From contig CAKRCL010000023.1 in NCBI GenBank assembly GCA_934307335.1, forward strand, positions 1-23,909: DNA of 23,909 nucleotides, in the 5' to 3' direction. Positions 1 through 6,449 of the stretch are shown here, one piece after another; within the stretch, counting starts at the first letter, position 1; every line of letters starts with the position of its first letter. Below the pieces are notes generated by a model. The model saw only the letters and a list, made by a program, of their open reading frames with translations, made no database searches and was not told the DNA's origin. The position numbers were made by a program, and so were the translations under genes. This DNA is from an uncultured Dorea sp. (lineage in GTDB: Bacteria; Bacillota; Clostridia; Lachnospirales; Lachnospiraceae).

Positions 1-462
1 GCTGTTATTTACAGTCAGAATCCAGAAAAATATTCAATCATTGGAAAAGCCTATGGAGTAAGAGTTCTCACAATGAAAGGAGAGCCTAAGATTAATAACA
101 TTATCAAGGCTTGCGATATCTGTCCGGTTGTGCAAAGCAAATCATATGAGACTATTTGTAACGATCAGGAACGAGTGACTTTAAAGATTTATGAGTCACA
201 CGCAGTGGATCAGTACATAAAGGAGGCAGAAGGAACATTTCTTGGAAATGTTGTATTGCTGCTCCCGTCGGGATTAAAAAAAGGTGCTTCCATCGAAGTG
301 GAATTTAAGCTTGATAAAAGTGGTCTCCTCTCAGTGATGGCAAAAGAGAAGGAAAGCGGTCGCAGTGTTGCAGCATCATTTGAACCGGAAGGAGTAGTGG
401 ATTTCAGACCTGTGGAAGAACAAAGAGCAGAGATTGAGAAATTTCTGGAAAACATGGGATAG
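1..462 (+). CDS. Hsp70-like protein, C-terminal part (5' end outside window)
   Basis: The frame is open from base 1 and ends at TAG 460-462, so only the last 153 residues are seen. They match the substrate-binding half of DnaK/Hsp70. An AYGV motif opens the beta-sandwich. Next comes a strand like the TxxDxQxxVxIxxYES stretch of DnaK (NDQERVTLKIYES). Then follows the segment GTFLGN...LPSG...IEVEFKLDKSGLLSVMAKEKESG, which parallels the DnaK run ending in FDIDANGILNVSAKDKATG. Only a short acidic tail follows, so the helical lid is missing or very short. An internal ATG at 73 is not a likely start because homology begins upstream of it. The stop lies 13 nt before the next gene's start. Family assignment is firm; the client and partner are unknown. 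Confidence 0.85.
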   Translation, partial: AVIYSQNPEKYSIIGKAYGVRVLTMKGEPKINNIIKACDICPVVQSKSYETICNDQERVTLKIYESHAVDQYIKEAEGTFLGNVVLLLPSGLKKGASIEVEFKLDKSGLLSVMAKEKESGRSVAASFEPEGVVDFRPVEEQRAEIEKFLENMG

Positions 463-475
463 AAGGAGGAAAAAA

Positions 476-1915
476 ATGGAAAAATACGAAGGCCTGACAG
501 TTCAGGTAAATGAAAAGAATCAAAAATACAAAATCACTCTTGCTGGCTATGATACTAAGTACCGCAAAGCAATGATCATCAGTGATACAGGACAGACCGG
601 TTTGACAAAAAAGGAAAGAGAAGAACGCAAGGTATCGGTTGTCTATCCGACTGGAAGCACTGAAGAAGAAAGAAATAATATTGTAAAATACATAAACACT
701 CAGGGATTCCAGATTATTCAAGCAGTACTTGGAGCCTGTGCTCTCGCAGAGTTTTATACATGCCAGAACAGACTTCACGGTGGCGACAAGAACACCATCA
801 CTGTGGAGACATACGGAACATATACCGATATCAGCCTTGTACAATGCGAAGGAACAAACTATCGTATCCAGGATAAAGAACGCATTTTGGAGGGCAGTGA
901 CGATCCGGAAAGAGAAGCTACAGCGGCTTATCGCACGGCAGCCGGAATTAACCGCATGAGACAGAAACACAAGATTCAGAAATGTAAAGTATTGCTTGCA
1001 GGTGATTTCTGGAATGTTTTTTCACACGTTGAATATGTCAAAGAGAAGCTGACGGACGTAACGGTGTATGCATATAAACCGTCACATGCACTTGTGCTTG
1101 GCGGCTGCAAGTTCCTGAAGAAACATGGCAGAAAAAATCCGGTCTGTACATTTCCGGAACATTTTTCAAGTTACCACTGCACAGCATTGCCGGTGACAGA
1201 GTATCAGAAACTAAATACGAGGAAAAAGAATATTTACTGTCAGAGACTGGATGCGATTGGACGAAAGAAAAAAGAAGTAAAATATGGAAACAATAATTGT
1301 AGTCCCCAAGAGCTTATGGAGGTCCATGAGGCAATGGAGGTGGATCACCCGGAAATACAGATTCTCATCGACTATGAAAAACATAATTTCTGGGTAACGG
1401 AAGACAGAAAATATGTAACTCGTGAAGAATTTGTATACAAAAAAGACGAGAAGTTAAAAGAAATCAGTAATAAGGCGGAACAGATTATTGAAACAGTTCT
1501 TGACAAAAAAGAACTAAACGACGATCAGATTACAAAATTAATATATGAAAAAATAATGAAGGACTATCATTATACTACAGAACCTATGGATAAGAACGGT
1601 TTCCCGAAATATTGTTATACCCTTGAAGGATTACTGTCCGCAGGCGTGTGTGCCTGCTATGCAAGAGCTTTAGTTTATCTGTTGGCGGTAAAATTGCAGA
1701 TTCCATGTCAGTACGTGACAGGAGAGGTCGTTCAGCAGACCACTGGTTCTCATGCATGGAATGTGGTACAGCAGACCTCAGGAGAATACAGACATTACGA
1801 TGTAACTTTTGACCTTGAGAAAGACGAAAAAGAATATTTTGCAATGAATGATATACAGTTCAGGGCAAGAGGACATTTCACAAATACAAATGAAAATTAT
1901 CCGGCATGTAAGTAA
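476..1915 (+). CDS. Degenerate Hsp70 ATPase-like domain fused to a transglutaminase-like domain
   Basis: 479 residues, starting at ATG 476 behind AAGGAGG; an in-frame ATG at 434 would overlap the previous gene and has no ribosome binding site. Residues about 50-215 follow the Hsp70 nucleotide-binding fold order: a VVYPTGSTEEERNNI stretch (compare VPAYFNDAQR), a TYGTYTDISLVQ strand in place of the phosphate-2 loop GGGTFD, and VLLAGDFWN in place of the adenosine motif. The N-terminal phosphate-1 loop (D-L-G-T-T) and the glycine-rich loop residues are absent, so ATP binding is doubtful. Residues about 330-450 form a transglutaminase-like domain with candidate triad C392 (GVCACYA), H426 (SHAWN) and D442 (YDVTFD). 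This fold can be a protease, a crosslinker or a deamidase; which applies here is not visible. The fusion and its place between two Hsp70 genes suggest an effector coupled to a chaperone. Confidence 0.8.
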   Translation: MEKYEGLTVQVNEKNQKYKITLAGYDTKYRKAMIISDTGQTGLTKKEREERKVSVVYPTGSTEEERNNIVKYINTQGFQIIQAVLGACALAEFYTCQNRLHGGDKNTITVETYGTYTDISLVQCEGTNYRIQDKERILEGSDDPEREATAAYRTAAGINRMRQKHKIQKCKVLLAGDFWNVFSHVEYVKEKLTDVTVYAYKPSHALVLGGCKFLKKHGRKNPVCTFPEHFSSYHCTALPVTEYQKLNTRKKNIYCQRLDAIGRKKKEVKYGNNNCSPQELMEVHEAMEVDHPEIQILIDYEKHNFWVTEDRKYVTREEFVYKKDEKLKEISNKAEQIIETVLDKKELNDDQITKLIYEKIMKDYHYTTEPMDKNGFPKYCYTLEGLLSAGVCACYARALVYLLAVKLQIPCQYVTGEVVQQTTGSHAWNVVQQTSGEYRHYDVTFDLEKDEKEYFAMNDIQFRARGHFTNTNENYPACK

Positions 1916-1930
1916 AAGAGGTGGTCAATA

Positions 1931-1957
1931 ATGAAGAAAAATGCACAAAAAAGCTAA
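1931..1957 (+). other. Possible 8-codon ORF between the fusion gene and the Hsp70 gene
   Basis: ATG 1931 follows an AGAGGTGG sequence at about 1917-1924 with usable spacing and reads MKKNAQKS before TAA. It lies in the longest non-coding gap of the cluster (1916-2020). It may be a short leader, the stump of a lost gene, or chance. The rest of the gap is A+T-rich with no clear promoter or terminator. Confidence 0.25.
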
Positions 1958-2020
1958 TTATAATCCTATATGATAGATTTAGGAATTACTATAAACCGAC
2001 AGTGAAAAGGAGAAATTAAT

Positions 2021-3679
2021 ATGAAGAACAAAATGATAGCTATGGATGCCGGAAGTACAAACTGCACTTTAAAAATCGTCTATGAAGACGGTGCGAGCGA
2101 GTTTATTGAGAATGAACTTGGAAAGAAGATCACTCCGGTAAATATTTTAATTGGAAAAAAAGATGGAGAAGAGCATACGCTCATCGGTGAGCATGCAAAA
2201 GACCAGTCAGTTATTTTCCCAGACAGACATTTCACGAATTGGAAACGTGAGATGGGCAGCAAGAAAACAATCCGCATTGTTGACGGAAAAGAATATACAC
2301 CGGAAATTCTTTCAGGAATTATGTTTAAACAGAAGAAGAAAGAAGCTGAAGAATATTGCGGAAGCGAGATTAAAGAAATCCTGATTACAGTTCCGGTAAC
2401 ATATAATGCCACTCAGAAAGAAGCAGTGAAAGACGCAGGGGTGCTGGCGGGTTTTGAAAGAGATAACATACATATCCGCCTAGAGAGCGACGCAGCCGTA
2501 AAATCAGCAGATGCACACAATGATTTTCGTGGATCAGTCTGCTGTTTGGATTGCGGTGGAAGCACGACAGATGCCACAGTCTGCAATGTAACAGAGTCTG
2601 AAATCCGTGTTCAGTTCACAAAAGGAGACCAGAACTTTGCAGGAAAAGAGTTTGATAATTGCATGGTAACTCTTGTAAAGAAAATTATTACAGAAAATAT
2701 TAAAGCTTCAAAAATATCAGATTCACAGAAGAAACAGCTGATTTATTCACTGAATTCCCTGACGCCATATGCGGCTCAGGAGCTGAAGTTGAACGCTGAG
2801 AAGGCAAAGGAGGACTTAACAAAGCTTCAGAAGACAGCTTTCCCGTTCTGCTTTGCAAAAGGAGAGAAAGGAACTACGAATGTTCAGGTTACCAAAGAAC
2901 AGTACGAGAAGGCGTGTGAAGAAGAACTGCTGCCACACTTCAGACAGTTTTTAAAAGAATTGAAAGATGAAGCAAAGGAAAAAGGCATGGAAATTAAGTA
3001 TATGGTTCTTACTGGTGGAAGCTCGAACATGCCTTGTATTCAGAAAGAAGTAGAGAAGGCATTTCCGGACAGTGATATCCGTGTGAAAAATCCTGAATTC
3101 TCAATCTGTGAAGGCGCTGCACTGATGGCTCTTGAACTGATTGGAGCAGATAATAGTGGCGGAAACCAGAGTGACACAGAGCAGGAGCATACGGGATCCG
3201 GCAGTGGAAAGAAGTTTATCTCCGCATGTAACGCGGCATATGGGGTGAAGGCTTATGTCGACTGTGAAGACGAGAGCGGAAACATCGTAGAGAGAAAGAA
3301 AGTCTGCAACTTACTCTATCGAAATAGTCCGTTACCGGCATCTTTTGAGAGACAGTTCTGGACCCACGAAGATGGACAGAAATGTGTTGTAGTCAGCATA
3401 TATGAATCGGATCTGATGAATGAGAGCGTTTTGGAGCTCTCACAGTGTACATGCATTGAACAGGTAACACTTGAATTTAAAGAGAAGCTTCCTAAGGGCA
3501 GCGAAATCACCATCAAAATGTGTCTGGACGAAGATTATGTACTTCACACAGAAGCTTTTGAGAAAACCGGTGGTACGTCAATCGAGACAAGTGTGACGGT
3601 GACGAACGGTATGAATAATGAAGAACTTGACAATGGTAAAAAGGTCGTAGAAGACATTTTTGACAGAAACGCCGGTTAA
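2021..3679 (+). CDS. Full-length Hsp70-like chaperone with short lid
   Basis: 552 residues, ATG 2021 behind AAAGGAG. The ATPase domain is complete. Phosphate-1 loop AMDAGSTN has D9; K75 lies in WKREMGS; E155 lies in RLESDAA (NEPTAAA in DnaK); phosphate-2 loop LDCGGSTTD spans 176-184; FAGKEFDN is at 206-213; the adenosine motif LTGGSSNMP is at 330-338. A Gly/Ser/Glu linker (about 376-398) leads to a substrate-binding domain starting at NAAYGVKAY (404-412) with a PKGSEITIKM strand near 491-500. DnaK is about 610-640 residues, so the C-terminal lid is mostly lost. The key ATPase residues are kept, which suggests a working ATPase. It is not housekeeping DnaK: it is divergent and lacks grpE/dnaJ neighbours. 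Client and co-chaperones are unknown. Confidence 0.9.
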   Translation: MKNKMIAMDAGSTNCTLKIVYEDGASEFIENELGKKITPVNILIGKKDGEEHTLIGEHAKDQSVIFPDRHFTNWKREMGSKKTIRIVDGKEYTPEILSGIMFKQKKKEAEEYCGSEIKEILITVPVTYNATQKEAVKDAGVLAGFERDNIHIRLESDAAVKSADAHNDFRGSVCCLDCGGSTTDATVCNVTESEIRVQFTKGDQNFAGKEFDNCMVTLVKKIITENIKASKISDSQKKQLIYSLNSLTPYAAQELKLNAEKAKEDLTKLQKTAFPFCFAKGEKGTTNVQVTKEQYEKACEEELLPHFRQFLKELKDEAKEKGMEIKYMVLTGGSSNMPCIQKEVEKAFPDSDIRVKNPEFSICEGAALMALELIGADNSGGNQSDTEQEHTGSGSGKKFISACNAAYGVKAYVDCEDESGNIVERKKVCNLLYRNSPLPASFERQFWTHEDGQKCVVVSIYESDLMNESVLELSQCTCIEQVTLEFKEKLPKGSEITIKMCLDEDYVLHTEAFEKTGGTSIETSVTVTNGMNNEELDNGKKVVEDIFDRNAG

Positions 3680-3697
3680 AGAACAAGGTTAGATATC

Positions 3698-3728
3698 CCG
3701 GCTCTCCGATAAAGAGCCGGAGAGCCGG
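3698..3728 (+). promoter_or_regulatory. Two mutually exclusive hairpins just upstream of a ribosome binding site
   Basis: CCGGCTCTCCG (3698-3708) pairs perfectly with CGGAGAGCCGG (3718-3728), an 11-bp stem with a 9-nt loop. Its first 8 bases can instead pair with AGAGCCGG at 3713-3720. This is possible because AGAGCCGG is repeated in tandem (3713-3720 and 3721-3728). No U-run follows, so it is not a classical terminator. AAGGAGGA starts about 5 nt downstream. It may set mRNA processing, stability or translation of the next gene. Confidence 0.6.
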
Positions 3729-3746
3729 AGAGAAGGAGGAACAGGA

Positions 3747-4340
3747 ATGGAAAAATATAATGGACATTATTACATAGGACGTTACTATATTCCAGACGGA
3801 ATAGATCCGATTGAGTTGAAAGTAGAGGCGCCAATAGAGTGGATTCCACTTGCGGTGGAAGGAAATCAGATATTGCTTTTCACAAGACATTGTATTAAAT
3901 GGGATCTCTGGGATACAAAGTTAAATAGTTGGACGGAATCTTTCCTTAAAAAAATTGTAGATAAACTATATGAAGAATGCTTTTCAGAAGAAGAAAAAGA
4001 AATGATCATAGAGCAGCCGGAAGGTAAATTATATCCGCTCTCCAATGCAGAAATTGAAAAATATTTCCCGACAAAGGAGTCAAAAAAAGCTGTCATGGAG
4101 TTGGTTGAACGCGGAGCTGATGATATAACGAAGATTACGCTGGAACCTAGCTCATACTGGCTTCGCGACGAAAACAAGGCAGTTGATGAATTTGGAAACA
4201 TATATGAATACGATGAAGAAGATTGTGATGCAGACGAGACTGGAGTGCGCCTTGCCATGCGTGTAGATATAGATAAATCAAAAAAGAAAGATTGTGGCGA
4301 ATGTCAGCAGATATGGGATCCGGAAGAAATTATCATATAA
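3747..4340 (+). CDS. DUF6273-like protein
   Basis: 197 residues, ATG 3747 behind AAGGAGGA. The sequence follows the pattern of DUF6273 proteins of gut Firmicutes: an early IEWIPLAVEGNQILLFTRHCI stretch, then a segment with SFLKKIVDKLYEECFSEEEKEMI, an LSNAEIEKYFP motif, a YWLRDE box, and near the C-terminus the GVRLAMRVDID strand (GVRPALWIDL type). No signal peptide or membrane segment is seen, so it should be cytoplasmic. In other contexts this domain often sits in large multidomain proteins; here it stands alone. Its function is not established. It lies 33 nt before the ClpX-like gene in the same operon. The assignment rests on remembered family motifs. Confidence 0.65.
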   Translation: MEKYNGHYYIGRYYIPDGIDPIELKVEAPIEWIPLAVEGNQILLFTRHCIKWDLWDTKLNSWTESFLKKIVDKLYEECFSEEEKEMIIEQPEGKLYPLSNAEIEKYFPTKESKKAVMELVERGADDITKITLEPSSYWLRDENKAVDEFGNIYEYDEEDCDADETGVRLAMRVDIDKSKKKDCGECQQIWDPEEIII

Positions 4341-4373
4341 CAATTCAGGATCAACAAAAGGGAGGCAAGAGTC

Positions 4374-5891
4374 ATGGACCAGATATTTACAAAAGATGCA
4401 TTAAAAGTACAAATAGCAATTCAGGCATTGGAGATGGAAATGCGTGAAAAGTATTACAAACATATCAAAATTAAGCCGGCAGCGCAGGACGGCATCTCCA
4501 GCGCTGCATTCAATTATATTTATTTTATGTTTTGTTATATGAAAGAATATTACCAGGAGGATAAGCAGACAATCAGCGAAATGATGCAGCAGTTATATAA
4601 GATATTGGTCACAGGTGACTATCTGTGTTATGAATGCAAAAGAACAAAAGGTTATGGACAGAAGATATTTGAAGGCGTAAAAACACTTTCCGGTTATGGC
4701 AAAATGCTTTATTGTGCAGAAATGCTTTATTATTATTATAATGTGCGTGAGAGAAAAACAGAGTTAGTAGAAGAATGGATGAATACAATTCAGGCTTTTC
4801 AAAAATTTCTGACTATTCCGGAGGAGTGGGATAAGAAAGTCGAAAAGAAAGAAAAAGAGGTAGAAAAAAAAGCAGAAAAACAGGTGAAGAAAAAGACGAA
4901 AACAGGTGAAGTCGAATTCATGAAGAAACTGAAATTACATATGGATCAGAACATGGCCGGGCAGGAAAAATTAAAGAAAAAAATGTGTGTCTTACTTTAT
5001 CAGTGGAAATATCATCACATAAGAAGTAATTTTTTGATGATCGGACCTTCTGGTTCCGGTAAAAATCATATGATTAATACAATTAAAAGTTTTCCGGAAC
5101 TTGGGATGCCACTTACGACATACGACTGTTCGCAACTCACTGCGATAGGGTTTACTGGAGACAGTACAAAAGAGATCTTTCAAAAATACAAGGACGAGAA
5201 CAGAGCAGAAAACACACCTGCAAAATACGGTATTATTTATCTTGACGAAATTGATAAAATTATTAATACACACTATGATTCGCAAGACGAAAATTGTAAC
5301 GCTTTTGTCCAGCAGCAACTTTTGAGTGCGCTGGCAGGAACAGAAACATTTGAAACTATAGATACCAGTAAAATTCTTTTTATTCTGGGAGGAGCTTTTC
5401 CACGTTTACACGATTTGGAAAAATACGAGACAAAAACAGTTGGATTTCATACAGATACACCGCAGATGATTGACTTGAAGGTATCACTTCGTGACAAGAT
5501 TATTGAAATAGGAGGTGAAACAGAGTTCATAGGGCGAATCTCTCAGATCGAAGAAATGAATCCGCTGACAAGAGCTGATTTAAAAACAATTCTGCTTGAT
5601 CCCAAGATAGGAGAACTGAGTAAATTAAAGAAAGTTTATCAACAATCGGGCTTTACCTTGGAAGTGAAAGAAACAGTCATTGAAGAAATTCTAGATTCGG
5701 TGGAACACGACCCGGCAGGAGCGAGAAGTGTTAAGAACACACTGAACGGGCTGATTGACTTGAGTTATTTTTTCGACATGGCAATGTCAGGCTATAAAAA
5801 AATCATAATCCACGAAGGAATGTTATATGGAGAACCACCGCATTTTATGTATGGTAGTTCTGGAAAGGAAGAGGAAAGATGGAGTTTGTGA
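4374..5891 (+). CDS. ClpX-like AAA+ unfoldase with a novel N-terminal domain
   Basis: 505 residues, ATG 4374 behind GGGAGG. Residues 1-150 are an unrecognised helical, Tyr-rich domain in place of the ClpX zinc finger. Residues 151-178 are a Lys/Glu-rich linker. Residues about 190-480 are a ClpX-type AAA+ core: Walker A GPSGSGKN (224-231), pore loop GFTG (259-262, GYVG in ClpX), Walker B IIYLDE (287-292), ILFILGGAF at sensor 1 (ILFICGGAF in ClpX), arginine-finger motif EFIGRI with R388, and sensor 2 GARS with R451. VGF at 356-358 sits where ClpX has the ClpP-docking IGF tripeptide. ATP-driven protein unfolding is the likely role, perhaps with ClpP. It overlaps the next gene by 13 nt. Confidence 0.88.
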   Translation: MDQIFTKDALKVQIAIQALEMEMREKYYKHIKIKPAAQDGISSAAFNYIYFMFCYMKEYYQEDKQTISEMMQQLYKILVTGDYLCYECKRTKGYGQKIFEGVKTLSGYGKMLYCAEMLYYYYNVRERKTELVEEWMNTIQAFQKFLTIPEEWDKKVEKKEKEVEKKAEKQVKKKTKTGEVEFMKKLKLHMDQNMAGQEKLKKKMCVLLYQWKYHHIRSNFLMIGPSGSGKNHMINTIKSFPELGMPLTTYDCSQLTAIGFTGDSTKEIFQKYKDENRAENTPAKYGIIYLDEIDKIINTHYDSQDENCNAFVQQQLLSALAGTETFETIDTSKILFILGGAFPRLHDLEKYETKTVGFHTDTPQMIDLKVSLRDKIIEIGGETEFIGRISQIEEMNPLTRADLKTILLDPKIGELSKLKKVYQQSGFTLEVKETVIEEILDSVEHDPAGARSVKNTLNGLIDLSYFFDMAMSGYKKIIIHEGMLYGEPPHFMYGSSGKEEERWSL

Positions 5892-6373
5892 CATGGGAAG
5901 AACTGGTAAAAGAATTTCGTGAGCTTCCGACGGAAGATATGAAGGAAAAAATAGGAAAAGAAGCAATTACATTCAGTCCAATGGTACCTCCCGATATTGA
6001 TGAACTGATGTCAAGATTAAAAAAACTGGAATGTTATCTGGAAAGAAAAAAAGAATTTTCGACAAGACAGGTTTTGGAAAAAGTTGTACGAATCATCGTA
6101 GAGCCGGCGAAATGTGATGGGGCACTTCCTCTTGTGTATTTCGGCAGAAAACATGGGAAATTATTAGGAGAATATGCGGAAATACTGCCGGCTATTTTGT
6201 GCTCTACGGTTGTGGTCTATGATGAAGCTTTATGTAAGGACAAAAAGAAGCTGCTCATACTTTTGCTGTTCTATATGGAATATCCAATCCGTACATCACG
6301 CCTGGCAAGAGAAGGTCTGCTTCAGACATTGCTTTACTGTCTGAAAACGAAAAACACAGGAAAAACAGGGTAA
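5879..6373 (+). CDS. Unrecognised 164-aa protein
   Basis: ATG 5879 overlaps the end of the ClpX-like gene by 13 nt and is preceded by GGAAGAGGAAAG, so translation is probably coupled. The product is mostly helical by composition, with a charged N-terminal half (KLECYLERKKEF) and a hydrophobic stretch KKLLILLLFYM near residue 125, too short and isolated to call a membrane protein. No catalytic motif is recognised. The overlap with the ClpX-like gene suggests an adaptor or partner of that ATPase (inference). Confidence 0.75.
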   Translation: MEFVTWEELVKEFRELPTEDMKEKIGKEAITFSPMVPPDIDELMSRLKKLECYLERKKEFSTRQVLEKVVRIIVEPAKCDGALPLVYFGRKHGKLLGEYAEILPAILCSTVVVYDEALCKDKKKLLILLLFYMEYPIRTSRLAREGLLQTLLYCLKTKNTGKTG

Positions 6374-6449
6374 CATTCGCTTTGCATCTGTGCACTGGTG
6401 ATTTATACTGAGAAGTAAGAGAAAACGAAAAAAGAAAGGAACATCTGAT

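Noticed and set aside
434..475. Longer start (ATG 434) for the transglutaminase fusion
   Set aside because: It overlaps the preceding Hsp70 gene and has no ribosome binding site; ATG 476 has AAGGAGG at proper spacing.
404..970. Long open frames on the - strand opposite the first operon, and similar shadow frames elsewhere
   Set aside because: They lie opposite well-supported genes, show no family resemblance and lack ribosome binding sites.
1956..1974. TATAAT and TATGAT as an internal promoter before the Hsp70 gene
   Set aside because: No acceptable -35 at 16-18 nt for either; the area is simply A+T-rich.
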